From: Pantoea endophytica
Lineage (GTDB): Bacteria; Pseudomonadota; Gammaproteobacteria; Enterobacterales; Enterobacteriaceae
NCBI RefSeq assembly: GCF_002858935.1
Contig: NZ_PJRT01000007.1
Location: 186,001-250,000, forward strand
Length of the DNA: 64,000 nt
Direction of reading: 5' to 3'
Within the stretch, counting starts at the first letter, position 1; each line of letters starts with the position of its first letter. Made by a program: the position numbers and the translations under genes. Shown piece by piece: positions 31,145 to 40,559 of the stretch. A model generated the notes under the pieces. The model worked only from the letters and a program-made list of their open reading frames with translations, was not told the DNA's origin and did not search any database.

Positions 31145-33907
31145 TCAGAAACTCACATCCACACCGCCGCGCAGCACTTTCTCGTCACCGCGATCGGCGA
31201 AGTGCTGATCGGCGCGCAGGAACAGGCGCGCGCGTGACGTCTGCGCCACATCCAACCGCACACCTAACCACTGCGAACGGCGATCAAGCTGCATGCCGGG
31301 AATCGTGAAACGGTTCTGGTCATCGCCAAATCCGCCCCAGCGCGCGCTGACATCCATCGACGGATTGTTGAATGCGTACTGGTATTCGCCATAAAGACTC
31401 AGCATGCTCCACAATCCAGCCGACCAATCCTGCCGTGCGCTGAGACTCAAACCGCTATAACCGACGCTGCGTCGATAGCTGTCGCCGTCGCCGCTTAGAC
31501 CAAACGCGCTGCCCTTATCCTCAAACGCACCGGTATCCAGCCCCGTTTCACGCCAGCCGAGATAGGGTTCGAGGCGATAATTCTCCTCAATTGTCCAGCG
31601 ATAGCCGCTTTGCAGCGCCGCCTGCCAGCTGTTGCTGCTGGTGGTCGATGACACCGGCGAAGCTTCATCCAGCAACACCAGACGCTTTAACTCATCGCGA
31701 CCATGTTGATAGCTGAGATTGCCCTGCAGATACCATGCTGGCGTCAAATCGTAGCGGCCATACAGCATCGCGCCTTGCAGGCGATTACGGCTGGTGCCGC
31801 CAGTTTGGTCGTAGGTGGAGTCGATCTGATTCTGCGTCCAGGCCACGCCCACACGCAGACCAGAAATACCCAAATCGCTATCCACGCCCAATGCGGTAAG
31901 CGTGTTGCGGTAATCGGTGCCGAGGTAGCCCGCCTGATCCAGTGAACCGCGCAGTTGACCGCTCTCCAGCCAGAAACCGTAACGATTGTCGGCGCTGGCA
32001 TCGGCGATACGGTTACTCAACAGGCGGCTTTGATAATCCAGCGCGTTAAACAGTACCGCGTTGCTGGAAGCGTGCGCCTGACCGGAAAGTGAATTGATGG
32101 CGGCCTGCGCACTGCGGGCATCTGCCAGCGACTGAAACGCTCCTGCTGCGCCCAGCGCTGACTGCTGCGCACTGCTCAGTGAACCCTGTTGCTGCCAGCT
32201 GTCCGCTACGCTAAACGCCTGCTCCAGATTCGCGGCCGTTTGCTGAGTGCTGGCGCTGTTCATGCCCAGCGCTGCCGCTACTGCTGCGGTATTTTTACGC
32301 GTCAGTTGGCCAGTGACGCTGTTAGCGTTGTAGCTGACCGAACCATCAAGAAACACGCCAGTATTGACCTGACTGAACTGGCCGCTAACACCCGCATCGC
32401 TGGTCAGCAGCGTTTCCTGCTGTTTCACCACATAAGTTGATGAGGGTGGCGCGAGGTTCAGCGTGCCGTCCAGCGTAGAGTGGCCTGCTACACGCAGCGG
32501 GCTGTTTAACGCGATATTGAGCACGCCATTACTGCGTTGCTGGTAATCGCCTTGCACCTGCAAACCGCCGTTGACCGTTCCCTGATTGAGTAAGCTGCCG
32601 CCAATCACACCGCTGCCACCTAAAGTGCCGCTGCCGCTGACGTTGGCACTGCCAGCAATCGCACCCTCAATCAGCAACGTATTGGCGGCAACGCTGGTCT
32701 GGCCGAGGTAACTGTTGTTAGCGGTTAACCGCAGCACGCCGCCATTATTGGCGCCGTCGAGTATCAGGCCACGATCGCCGCTGATGGCATTCGAGAAGAC
32801 ATAGCTACCCGCATCCAGGCTGGCGTGAAAATCATTGGCCCAGAACATTGCCGGACCGTTGAGCGCTTTCGCCTGGTTGAGGTCGCCCCAGCCGAAGGTG
32901 TTGTTGTAAGGCCGCCCGTTGGCGCTATCCGCAGCGCCTGCGTAAGCATCACTGCGATAAGTGGCGGTGGTCAGCAACGTTTGCTGCAGATTGTAACCGC
33001 TCATCCACGGAAAGCGCTGCAACACTTGCGAAGCGGCCGCAGCGGCGCGCGGTGCGGCAAACGAGGTGCCGTAGCTACGCGCATTTACCCAGGTACCATC
33101 GGCGTTCTGAAAGCGATAATCGTTGTATCCCGGTGCGCTCAGGCACCATGCGGCAGCGTTACCACAGGCATCAAACGGCCCGGTTAACGCCGCGCGGTTC
33201 GCCGTGTCGTATGAGGTGCTGTCCATCACGCCGGTAACGGCCAGCATATTCTTTTGCAGTGCGCTGTCCTGATAAATCAGCGGCAGCTGCGCGTTAGGGG
33301 ACGGTGTTGCAGTGCCGCCATTGCCGGTGATCACCACCGCCAAACCGTTAGCCGCCGCAATCTCACGCATGCTTTGCACCAGCACCTGATAGTGCGGCTG
33401 CGCATCGGATAGCGCCTGTGCGGAGGTTAAGCGCTCGCTGGAGGCGTACGACATATTGAAAACCCGCACTCCCTGGCTCAGCAGGCCGCTCACCGCACGG
33501 GCGGTATCGTCGTATTGAAAGATATTGTTCTGCGATGCCTGCGCCACATACAGTGTGCTGCCCGGCGACAGGCCTAATAACGTCAGCGCCACCACGGTGC
33601 CGTGACCGTTAATGCCCTGATTATCATTCAAACTACTGCCGCCGCCGACGTAGCTGGTGAACTGCGCGTTGGCGTAATTGATTTCACTGCGATCGGGCGA
33701 TAACCCTGAATCAATAATGCCGACTTTGCTGGCATTGCCTGAAGCGCTGGGCTGAGCTGGCGTGGGTGTCTCAGGGGTGCCGGTGGTGGGCGAGGTTGCC
33801 GCGCTACCGCCACCTCCGCCGCCGCCACCGCCTCCGCAGGCGGTAAGTAACAAAGGCATTAACAAGGCAAGCAGGCGCGGTGAAGTGCGCAAACCGGGAA
33901 TAAACAT
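31145..33907 (-). CDS. Subtilisin-like autotransporter with lipoprotein signal (NalP-like)
   Basis: A 920-residue type Va secreted protease. The signal peptide ends in the lipobox LTAC (Cys24), followed by ten consecutive glycines (25-34) and a Pro/Thr-rich linker. The S8 peptidase domain has catalytic Asp66 (VGIIDSG), His102 (NGHGTVVA) and Ser282 (GTSFAAP). A passenger beta-helix with repeated GSGTLGGSGVIGG-type turns spans about 380-510. A beta-barrel of about 270 residues ends in the aromatic VDVSF expected of BamA substrates. A lipidated subtilase autotransporter resembles Neisseria NalP in plan, though not demonstrably in target. AAGGAG lies six bases before the ATG. It is an insertion between recJ and prfB relative to E. 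coli. Confidence 0.9.
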   Translation of the reverse strand: MFIPGLRTSPRLLALLMPLLLTACGGGGGGGGGGSAATSPTTGTPETPTPAQPSASGNASKVGIIDSGLSPDRSEINYANAQFTSYVGGGSSLNDNQGINGHGTVVALTLLGLSPGSTLYVAQASQNNIFQYDDTARAVSGLLSQGVRVFNMSYASSERLTSAQALSDAQPHYQVLVQSMREIAAANGLAVVITGNGGTATPSPNAQLPLIYQDSALQKNMLAVTGVMDSTSYDTANRAALTGPFDACGNAAAWCLSAPGYNDYRFQNADGTWVNARSYGTSFAAPRAAAAASQVLQRFPWMSGYNLQQTLLTTATYRSDAYAGAADSANGRPYNNTFGWGDLNQAKALNGPAMFWANDFHASLDAGSYVFSNAISGDRGLILDGANNGGVLRLTANNSYLGQTSVAANTLLIEGAIAGSANVSGSGTLGGSGVIGGSLLNQGTVNGGLQVQGDYQQRSNGVLNIALNSPLRVAGHSTLDGTLNLAPPSSTYVVKQQETLLTSDAGVSGQFSQVNTGVFLDGSVSYNANSVTGQLTRKNTAAVAAALGMNSASTQQTAANLEQAFSVADSWQQQGSLSSAQQSALGAAGAFQSLADARSAQAAINSLSGQAHASSNAVLFNALDYQSRLLSNRIADASADNRYGFWLESGQLRGSLDQAGYLGTDYRNTLTALGVDSDLGISGLRVGVAWTQNQIDSTYDQTGGTSRNRLQGAMLYGRYDLTPAWYLQGNLSYQHGRDELKRLVLLDEASPVSSTTSSNSWQAALQSGYRWTIEENYRLEPYLGWRETGLDTGAFEDKGSAFGLSGDGDSYRRSVGYSGLSLSARQDWSAGLWSMLSLYGEYQYAFNNPSMDVSARWGGFGDDQNRFTIPGMQLDRRSQWLGVRLDVAQTSRARLFLRADQHFADRGDEKVLRGGVDVSF

Positions 33908-34461
33908 CGATACTCCTTCATGTCTCTTAGGACATGTTGTGCCCGCTCACGTTTACGGGCGCTGATTACTGTGTCATTCCCTGTCGAAGCTGCGCATTCC
34001 TGGCGATCGTGGTGACAAACGGTCTGGACGTCAGTGATGTCCATCGGGGGGATAGTCACTGAGCAAAATGATAAAAGGGCGCTAATAAATCGATAGGCTG
34101 AATATCAGCTGCTTAATGGCGTTATTTGAGACGCGTCTGCTTTCTTGCAGGAAATTTCTCACAAGACAATTCTTAATGATTTATCGTTATAAATCATGAT
34201 CTTTAATGACGTCATCTGGCGCCAATTGCCTAATTTTTGCAGGAAAATTCCTAAGAAGGTTCTGAAGGCGAGGTATTTGCGGAGGTGTTTGGGAAAGCGT
34301 AGCGGGTAAAGCTTTCCAGAAGGATAAGAACTTTTTTTCTTACGGCGGAGGCGCGCTCACTCAGGCGGCGTGCAATGCTACAAAGTGCGCACACTTTCGG
34401 GTAAACTAGCGCGTTAGTTTTTATCTCCTTTCACCGAATCGTCAAAAAAGACTGAAAAGCC
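33908..34461. promoter_or_regulatory. Divergent region between autotransporter and prfB with RcsAB-box-like sequences
   Basis: This 554-bp stretch is AT-rich and has no credible gene. Three sequences resemble the RcsAB box TAAGAATATTCCTA: 34240-34253 (CAGGAAAATTCCTA, 11 of 14), 34252-34265 (TAAGAAGGTTCTGA, 10 of 14) and 34162-34175 (CAAGACAATTCTTA, 10 of 14). TAAACT at 34403-34408 is a possible prfB -10. These are weak predictions. Confidence 0.35.
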
Positions 34462-35560
34462 ATGTTTGAAATTAATCCGGTCAAAAATCGTATCCAGGAC
34501 CTCACCGAGCGCAGCGACGTTCTTCGGGGGTATCTTTGACTACGATGCCAAGAAAGAACGCCTTGAAGAAGTAAACGCCGAGCTGGAGCAGCCTGACGTC
34601 TGGAACGAACCTGATCGCGCACAAGCGCTGGGTAAAGAACGTGCTTCACTGGAAGCGGTAGTGGAAACCTTAGATCACATGACGCAAGGCCTGGAAGATG
34701 TGCAGGGCCTGCTGGATCTGGCGGTGGAAGCTGACGACGAAGAGACTTTCAACGAAGCGGTTGCCGAGCTTGATGCACTGGAAGTGAAGCTGGGCGAACT
34801 GGAATTCCGTCGTATGTTCTCAGGTGAATATGACAGCGCCGACTGCTACATGGATATTCAGGCCGGTTCCGGCGGCACCGAAGCGCAGGATTGGGCCAGC
34901 ATGCTGCTGCGCATGTATCTGCGCTGGGCGGAAGCCAAAGGTTATAAAACCGAAATTATCGAAGAGTCAGACGGTGAAGTGGCCGGAACCAAATCCGCCA
35001 CCATTAAAATCATCGGCGACTACGCGTTTGGCTGGCTGCGTACCGAAACCGGCGTTCATCGCCTGGTGCGTAAGAGCCCGTTCGATTCCGGCGGCCGTCG
35101 TCACACCTCATTCAGTTCGGTGTTTATCTACCCGGAAGTGGATGACAACATCGATATCGATATCAATCCTGCCGATCTGCGTATCGACGTTTACCGCGCC
35201 TCCGGTGCGGGTGGCCAGCACGTAAACAAAACCGAGTCTGCAGTGCGTATTACCCACTTGCCGACCAACATTGTGGTGCAGTGCCAAAACGACCGTTCAC
35301 AGCACAAGAACAAAGATCAGGCCTTCAAGCAGTTACGCGCCAAGCTGTACGAATATGAGATGCAGAAGAAAAACGCGGATAAGCAGGCAGCGGAAGATAA
35401 CAAATCTGATATCGGCTGGGGCAGCCAGATCCGTTCTTATGTTCTCGACGATTCACGCATCAAGGATCTGCGTACCAGCGTAGAAACCCGCAACACCCAA
35501 GCGGTGCTGGATGGCGATATCGATCGTTTTATTGAAGCAAGTTTAAAAGCAGGGCTATAA
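34462..35560 (+). CDS. prfB: Peptide chain release factor 2 (programmed +1 frameshift)
   Basis: RF2 recognises UGA and UAA stop codons. The ORF starts ATG at 34462 ([21 protein letters not shown]) and meets an in-frame TGA at codon 26 (34537-34539). Translation must shift +1 at CTT-TGA-C to continue as [11 protein letters not shown] to the stop at 35558-35560, giving about 365 residues. The SPF stop-codon-reading motif lies in RKSPFDSGG and the catalytic GGQ in [12 protein letters not shown]. It is followed by lysS after 9 bp, as in E. coli. The break is autoregulatory, not a pseudogene. Confidence 0.98.
34526..34540 (+). promoter_or_regulatory. prfB recoding site
   Basis: GGGGG (internal Shine-Dalgarno) is followed by TAT CTT TGA C. 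The E. coli site reads AGG GGG TAT CTT TGA C. Here the arginine codon is CGG, so the purine run is one base shorter; spacing to the slippery CTT is unchanged. Confidence 0.93.
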
Positions 35561-35569
35561 GGAACCGAC

Positions 35570-37090
35570 ATGTCTGAACAACAACCGCAGAGCGCTGATG
35601 CCGCCCTTGAGTTAAACAACGAACTGAAAGCGCGTCGCGAAAAACTCAGCGCGCTGCGTGAAAAAGGCGTGGCGTTTCCTAACGATTTCCGCCGCGATAC
35701 CACGTCCGATGTGCTGCACGCCAGCTATGACGCGAAAGAGAATGAAGAGCTGGAAGCGCTGGGTGTTGAGGTGAGCGTGGCCGGTCGTATGATGACGCGC
35801 CGCATCATGGGTAAAGCGTCATTCGCGACCCTGCAGGATGTCGGCGGCCAGATTCAGATCTACGTCTCACGCGACGATCTGCCAGAAGGCGTCTACAACG
35901 AACAGTTCAAGAAGTGGGATCTCGGCGATATCCTCGGTGCGCGCGGTAAGCTGTTCAAAACCAAAACCGGTGAGCTGTCGATCCACATCACTGAGCTACG
36001 TCTGCTGACCAAAGCGCTGCGTCCGCTGCCGGACAAATTCCACGGCCTGGCCGATCAGGAAACCCGTTATCGTCAGCGTTATCTCGATCTGATCTCCAAC
36101 GACGATTCGCGCAAAACCTTTAAAATTCGCTCACAAATCATGGCCGGCATTCGTCAGTTCATGGTTAACCGCGATTTTATGGAAGTGGAAACCCCGATGA
36201 TGCAGGTGATTCCGGGCGGCGCGTCTGCGCGTCCGTTCATCACCCATCACAATGCGCTTGATATCGATATGTACCTGCGTATTGCGCCAGAGCTGTATCT
36301 AAAGCGTTTGGTGGTTGGCGGTTTTGATCGCGTGTTCGAGATCAACCGTAACTTCCGTAACGAAGGGATTTCGCCACGCCATAACCCAGAGTTCACCATG
36401 ATGGAACTCTATATGGCGTATGCGGATTACAAAGATCTGATCGAACTGACCGAAAGCCTGTTCCGTACGCTGGCGCAGGATGTGCTGGGCACCACGGAAG
36501 TGCCGTATGGCGATCACAGCTTCGATTTCGGTAAGCCGTTCGAGAAGCTCACCATGCGTGAAGCGATCAAAAAATACCGTCCGGAAACTGACCTGAGCGA
36601 TCTGGAAGACTTTGATAAAGCGGTAGCGATTGCCCAATCACTGCACATCAAAGTTGAGAAGAGCTGGGGCCTGGGCCGCGTCGTTACAGAGATCTTCGAA
36701 GAGACCGCTGAAGCGCACCTGATTCAGCCAACCTTCATCACCGAATACCCGGCTGAAGTATCACCGCTGGCGCGTCGTAACGACGAGAACCCGGAAATCA
36801 CTGACCGCTTTGAGTTCTTCATCGGCGGCCGTGAAATCGGTAACGGCTTCTCAGAGCTCAACGATGCAGAAGATCAGGCTGAGCGTTTCCTGCAGCAGGT
36901 GAATGCGAAAGAGTCTGGCGATGACGAAGCGATGTTCTACGACGAAGACTACGTCACCGCGCTGGAGCACGGCCTGCCGCCAACCGCAGGTTTGGGTATT
37001 GGTATCGACCGTATGGTGATGCTGTTCACCAACAGCCACACCATCCGCGACGTGATCCTGTTCCCGGCACTGCGCCCGACCGGTAAGTAG
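35570..37090 (+). CDS. lysS: Lysyl-tRNA synthetase (class II)
   Basis: Charges tRNA-Lys. The 506 residues compare with 505 in E. coli LysS. The OB-fold anticodon domain lies around 60-150. Class II motifs follow: motif 2 in [25 protein letters not shown] and motif 3 in [26 protein letters not shown]. It forms the prfB-lysS operon. Directly after the stop begins a gene-free stretch with a MITE-like repeat. Confidence 0.98.
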   Translation: MSEQQPQSADAALELNNELKARREKLSALREKGVAFPNDFRRDTTSDVLHASYDAKENEELEALGVEVSVAGRMMTRRIMGKASFATLQDVGGQIQIYVSRDDLPEGVYNEQFKKWDLGDILGARGKLFKTKTGELSIHITELRLLTKALRPLPDKFHGLADQETRYRQRYLDLISNDDSRKTFKIRSQIMAGIRQFMVNRDFMEVETPMMQVIPGGASARPFITHHNALDIDMYLRIAPELYLKRLVVGGFDRVFEINRNFRNEGISPRHNPEFTMMELYMAYADYKDLIELTESLFRTLAQDVLGTTEVPYGDHSFDFGKPFEKLTMREAIKKYRPETDLSDLEDFDKAVAIAQSLHIKVEKSWGLGRVVTEIFEETAEAHLIQPTFITEYPAEVSPLARRNDENPEITDRFEFFIGGREIGNGFSELNDAEDQAERFLQQVNAKESGDDEAMFYDEDYVTALEHGLPPTAGLGIGIDRMVMLFTNSHTIRDVILFPALRPTGK

Positions 37091-37120
37091 TATTTCGCCG
37101 CAGTCCCCCATCCTGGTCCG

Positions 37121-37257
37121 TGCTGGCTGTCCCCCTCCTCGGTCCTCCCCCATAAATGGGGGAGGAAGATGCTGCAAAATGTGACTTCTGAAGCTGCATG
37201 TGGCAGCGTCTCCTTCCCCCGCTAGCGGGGGAAGGCCGGGATGGGGGACAGCCAGCA
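37121..37257. repeat. MITE-like palindromic repeat, copy A
   Basis: A 137-bp element with a perfect 15-bp terminal inverted repeat (TGCTGGCTGTCCCCC and GGGGGACAGCCAGCA). Two internal hairpins are present: CCTCCCCCAT/ATGGGGGAGG and CTTCCCCCGC/GCGGGGGAAG. Its interior (AGATGCTGCA, GAAGCTGCATGTGGCAGCGTCT) recurs in reverse orientation at 42579-42753. It contains no ORF. Confidence 0.85.
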
Positions 37258-37339
37258 CATTCCCTCCCAACACAAAATTCCTGATGACAACCCGGCACGC
37301 TCTGTGCAGGATGGTTTTTTTCTTTTTCAGGGAATCACC

Positions 37340-38191
37340 ATGAGTGCAAAAGCGGCAACGTTAGAGGGCCGGATTCGTCAGCACTGGGATCAACTCTCCA
37401 GCCACGAGCAGCGACTTGCCGATGTGCTACTCGCCGCACCAGGCCAGTTAGCCATGAACACCGCCACCGAACTGGCACACAGCGCGGGCGTGTCCAAAGC
37501 CACCACCACGCGCTTCTTCCGCCATCTCGGCTATGAAAGTTATGAAGCCGCACGTCGCCAGGCGCGTGACATGCAAAGCAGCGGTTCACCGCTCTATCTG
37601 CAACCGGCACCTAGCGCGTCGCCGCTGGCGAGCATCATGCAGCAGCATCTGGAAAGAGAGATCGCCAACCTGGTCAACAGCTATCGCACGCTGGACAGCG
37701 AACAGCTGCAGCAGGCGGTCAGCGCCATCAGCCAGGCGCGACGCGTAGTGGTAATGGGCTGGCGCCACAGCCAAACCATCGCGCATCTGATCTATCGAGA
37801 CCTGATCCATATTCACTCCGATGTGCGTCTGCTGCCGCGTCCCGGCGATTCGCTGGCGGAACATGTAGCGGCGTTGACCGCCGAGGATGTGGTGATCTGC
37901 GTCGGTCTGCGTCGTCGCATGCCCGCGCTGGAGGCGGCGATGAACGCGCTGGCCGAGCGCAATGTGCCGATGTTGTATATTGCCGACGTGCTTTCCGGCA
38001 AACCGGCGCGCCATGCGCAGTGGGTAATCCGCTGTCACACCGACAGCAGCCTGATTTTCGACAGCACCGCCGCGCTCTCTGGCGTGTGTAACCTGCTCTG
38101 TTCACTGGTGGCCCGGCAAATGGGTAAAGCCAGCAACGATCATCTCGCGCAAATCGAAGCGCTGCACCAATCCCTCGACGAACTGGAATAA
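37340..38191 (+). CDS. MurR/RpiR-family transcriptional regulator
   Basis: 283 residues from the ATG at 37340 (CAGGGA upstream; a longer opening runs into the repeat). The N-terminal helix-turn-helix domain contains ATELAHSAGVSKATTTRFFRHLGYESYEAARR. The C-terminal SIS domain (about 110-260) has RRVVVMGWRHSQTIAHLIYRDL and normally binds a phosphosugar or similar ligand. It leads the ABC/DUF1989 cassette on the same strand with a 262-bp gap, so it is the likely local regulator. The ligand is unknown, and a SIS regulator for a polar amino-acid-type transporter is unusual. Confidence 0.88.
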   Translation: MSAKAATLEGRIRQHWDQLSSHEQRLADVLLAAPGQLAMNTATELAHSAGVSKATTTRFFRHLGYESYEAARRQARDMQSSGSPLYLQPAPSASPLASIMQQHLEREIANLVNSYRTLDSEQLQQAVSAISQARRVVVMGWRHSQTIAHLIYRDLIHIHSDVRLLPRPGDSLAEHVAALTAEDVVICVGLRRRMPALEAAMNALAERNVPMLYIADVLSGKPARHAQWVIRCHTDSSLIFDSTAALSGVCNLLCSLVARQMGKASNDHLAQIEALHQSLDELE

Positions 38192-38210
38192 TGCGCCTTG
38201 CTGGCGCATT
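38190..38210 (+). terminator. Hairpin at the end of the RpiR gene
   Basis: AATGCGCC pairs with GGCGCATT over TTGCT and includes the last base or two of the stop codon. No T-run follows, so termination is uncertain. Confidence 0.4.
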
Positions 38211-38453
38211 GTGCGCCAGAAAAATCACCAAAACGGTGCAATTCTGTCCAGTGCCCACCCATCCAATTATCCCCGTCTTACCGCGTGTGAAATCATAGAA
38301 ATTAAAAATAAAAATTAAGAAACAACTGTTTCAATTTGATTTTATTAAATAAAATCTAGTTTTTATCAGGTCTCCCTGCACGGTAGTGAAAAAGCTGGCA
38401 CAAAATATGCTCAGTAGAAAATGACATTTCACCAACACCAGGGAAACACCATA

Positions 38454-39290
38454 ATGAAAAAAACAGCACTGCTGATTGCCGCACTTCTCTCTGTCGGCAC
38501 CATGGCGCAGGCACAAGCCGATACGCTGGCCGACATCAAAAGCAGCGGCAAAATTACCGTCGGTATCGATCCAACCTTTCCTCCCTACGAATACACCGAT
38601 GACAAAGGTGAGATCACCGGTTACAGCGTGGCGATCATGCAATCCTTTGCCAACGATCTCGGTGTGAAACTGGAGTTTCAGAAAACCGCCTTCAGCGGCA
38701 TTCTGCCGGGCCTGATTTCGGGCTCTTTCAATGCCGAAGGTTCATCCCTCAACGTCACGGCGGAACGCGCGAAAAAAGTGCTGTTTACCGTGCCGTACAG
38801 CAAAACCGTCAACGGCGTGCTGGTGCGTGAAGCCGAAGCGAAAACCTTCAGCGGCAAAACCCTGAGTCCGGAAAGCTTGTCGGGTCTGCGCGGTGCGGTG
38901 AAAACCGCCAGCGTGCCAGAGCAGCTGCTGAAGGGCTTCAACGAACAGTTGAAGAAGGAGGGTAAAAAACCGATCACCATCATCAACGTCGATTCACTCG
39001 ATCAAACCGTCAGCACGCTGATGACCAAACGCGCCGACTTCGTTTATGACGACATCTCGGTACTGGCGCCGGTAGCAAAAAAATATGCCGGCAAAGTGGC
39101 GCAGGTGGGCGAAGTCGGCCCGTCGCAGTGGATGGGTTGGGCGACACGTAAAGAAGATGGCAGCCTGAACAAAGCCATTAGCGACCACATCCTCGCGATG
39201 CAGAAAGACGGCGAACTGACCAAACTGCAGCAGCAATATCTCGGCACCACCTTTACCGTGCCCGCCAGCGACTTCATTCCGCAGGAGTAA
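38454..39290 (+). CDS. ABC transporter substrate-binding protein (polar amino acid type)
   Basis: 278 residues from the ATG at 38454 (AGGGAA upstream). Residues 1-22 are a signal peptide (KKTALLIAALLSVGTMAQAQA). The mature part opens DTLADIKSSGKITVGIDPTFPPYEYTDDKG, the family-3 solute-binding signature, and includes YDDISVLAPVAKKY. It is a periplasmic binder for a small polar compound, probably an amino acid or other cationic nitrogen compound. It begins an apparent operon of six genes with gaps of 2 to 13 bp or overlaps. The 262 bp before it show no guanidine or other riboswitch that I can recognise. Confidence 0.9.
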   Translation: MKKTALLIAALLSVGTMAQAQADTLADIKSSGKITVGIDPTFPPYEYTDDKGEITGYSVAIMQSFANDLGVKLEFQKTAFSGILPGLISGSFNAEGSSLNVTAERAKKVLFTVPYSKTVNGVLVREAEAKTFSGKTLSPESLSGLRGAVKTASVPEQLLKGFNEQLKKEGKKPITIINVDSLDQTVSTLMTKRADFVYDDISVLAPVAKKYAGKVAQVGEVGPSQWMGWATRKEDGSLNKAISDHILAMQKDGELTKLQQQYLGTTFTVPASDFIPQE

Positions 39291-39292
39291 TT

Positions 39293-39925
39293 ATGTGCCA
39301 GTCCAACCTGACGGTGCCTGCCGGCTTTGGCAAAACCTTCCGCGTGCGCAAGGGCCAGTTTATTACCGTGATTGACAGCGAAGGGCAGCAGGCGGCCGAT
39401 TTTGTCGCGGTGAATGCCGATGACCTGAACGAGAAGCTGTCGCCGGTGCACACGCGCCAACAGCTGCGCTCGCTGTTCTTTAAGCCGGGTGACGCGTTGT
39501 GGTCGAGTGAAAACCGCCCGATGCTGCGCATTCTTGCCGACAGCATCGGCATCCACGATGCCAACGTACCGGCCTGCGATCGCACCCGTTTCAGCATTGA
39601 TTTCGGTGTCGAAGGGCATCGCAACTGCGTCGATAACCTGCTGGAGGGGATGAAGGCGTTTGGCGTCACCTACTTCTCGCTGCCGGAGCCGTTCAACCTG
39701 TTCCAGAACGGCCCGGTCACCGCCGATGGCCGCATGGAAGTGACCGATCCCAACAGCAAAGCGGGCGATAGCATCACCTTTGAAGCGCTGTGCGATCTGA
39801 TCTGCGCGGTCTCATCCTGCCCGCAGGACATTATTCCCGGCAACGGCCTGCAGGTGACGCCAATCGACATCGTGGTCAGCGACCATTTTCACGCTCAGGA
39901 GATGAATCATGCTGTTAATGCGTGA
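39293..39925 (+). CDS. DUF1989 protein, copy 1 (urea carboxylase-associated family)
   Basis: 210 residues, starting two bases after the preceding stop, with GCAGGAG as ribosome site. Family landmarks: GQQAADFVAVNADD, HTRQQLRSLFFKPGDALWSSENRPML, the conserved GHRNCVDNLLEGM and the C-terminal SSCPQDIIPGNG. Members occur as pairs next to urea or guanidine carboxylases, and in guanidine-using bacteria a pair forms carboxyguanidine deiminase (CgdAB). No carboxylase or allophanate hydrolase is encoded here, so the substrate may differ. It overlaps copy 2 by 17 bases. Confidence 0.85.
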   Translation: MCQSNLTVPAGFGKTFRVRKGQFITVIDSEGQQAADFVAVNADDLNEKLSPVHTRQQLRSLFFKPGDALWSSENRPMLRILADSIGIHDANVPACDRTRFSIDFGVEGHRNCVDNLLEGMKAFGVTYFSLPEPFNLFQNGPVTADGRMEVTDPNSKAGDSITFEALCDLICAVSSCPQDIIPGNGLQVTPIDIVVSDHFHAQEMNHAVNA

Positions 39926-40556
39926 AAGTTATCAGGAAACCGCCGTGCGCACGCTGGCTGAACCGGTGCAGGTTGCAGCGGGCAGCATCGGTTCGATTCG
40001 CGTGCTGCGCGGTCAGTTGCTGCGCATCACCGCTCAGGGCGACGGCGCGGTGGCTTCGCTGTTTGGCTTTAGCCTGGCCGATCCCGCCGTGTGGCTGTCG
40101 GTGCATCACACGCGGGTGTTTAGCAACAGCTACCTGCTCGGTTCCGGCATGCGTCTGGTGAACAACCGTCGTCGTCCGATGATGGTGCTGGGCAAAGACA
40201 GCGTGAAGCGTCACGACCTGCTGTTGCCGGCCTCCACCACGGCGTTTCTTGCTGAGCGCGGTTATCCGGACGAAGGTTGCCTCGATGCGCTGCGCGGCGA
40301 GCTGGCACGTCTGGGCATGGTGGTGCCGAAGCTGCCGGATCCCATCAATCTGTTTATGCACGTCAAGCTGACGCGAGAAGGCGAGATTCTGCCGGAAACC
40401 AACCTGACCCAAGCTGGCGACAGCATTACCTGTCGTGTGGTGATGGACACGCAGTTCATCGTCTCCGCCTGTAACACCGGCATTGAGGGCAACGATCGTC
40501 CCGCGCCGCTGCTGCTGTCAGTGGCGGAAAACTTGCACGACTTTAACGCGGAGTAA
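39909..40556 (+). CDS. DUF1989 protein, copy 2 (divergent)
   Basis: 215 residues, ATG at 39909 inside the end of copy 1 (AGGAG seven bases before), so translation is coupled and a complex between copies 1 and 2 is plausible. It shares the beta-rich plan (IRVLRGQLLRITAQGDGAVASLFGFSLAD, SVHHTRVFSNSYLLGSGMRLV) and a C-terminal QFIVSACNTGIEGNDRP. It lacks the HRNC motif and the CPQD motif of copies 1 and 3. It is therefore probably the other subunit type of a heteromer or has lost the active site. Confidence 0.8.
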   Translation: MLLMRESYQETAVRTLAEPVQVAAGSIGSIRVLRGQLLRITAQGDGAVASLFGFSLADPAVWLSVHHTRVFSNSYLLGSGMRLVNNRRRPMMVLGKDSVKRHDLLLPASTTAFLAERGYPDEGCLDALRGELARLGMVVPKLPDPINLFMHVKLTREGEILPETNLTQAGDSITCRVVMDTQFIVSACNTGIEGNDRPAPLLLSVAENLHDFNAE

Positions 40557-40559
40557 CGC

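Noticed and set aside
34466..34537. Alternative start giving an unshifted prfB frame
   Set aside because: The encoded N-terminus ([19 protein letters not shown]) is unlike RF2; the true start is 34462 with a +1 shift at codon 26.
38211..38453. Possible guanidine riboswitch before the ABC/DUF1989 operon
   Set aside because: ACGG occurs in CAAAACGGTG and GCACGGTAG, but no flanking stems of the guanidine-II type and no ykkC or guanidine-III pattern can be formed.
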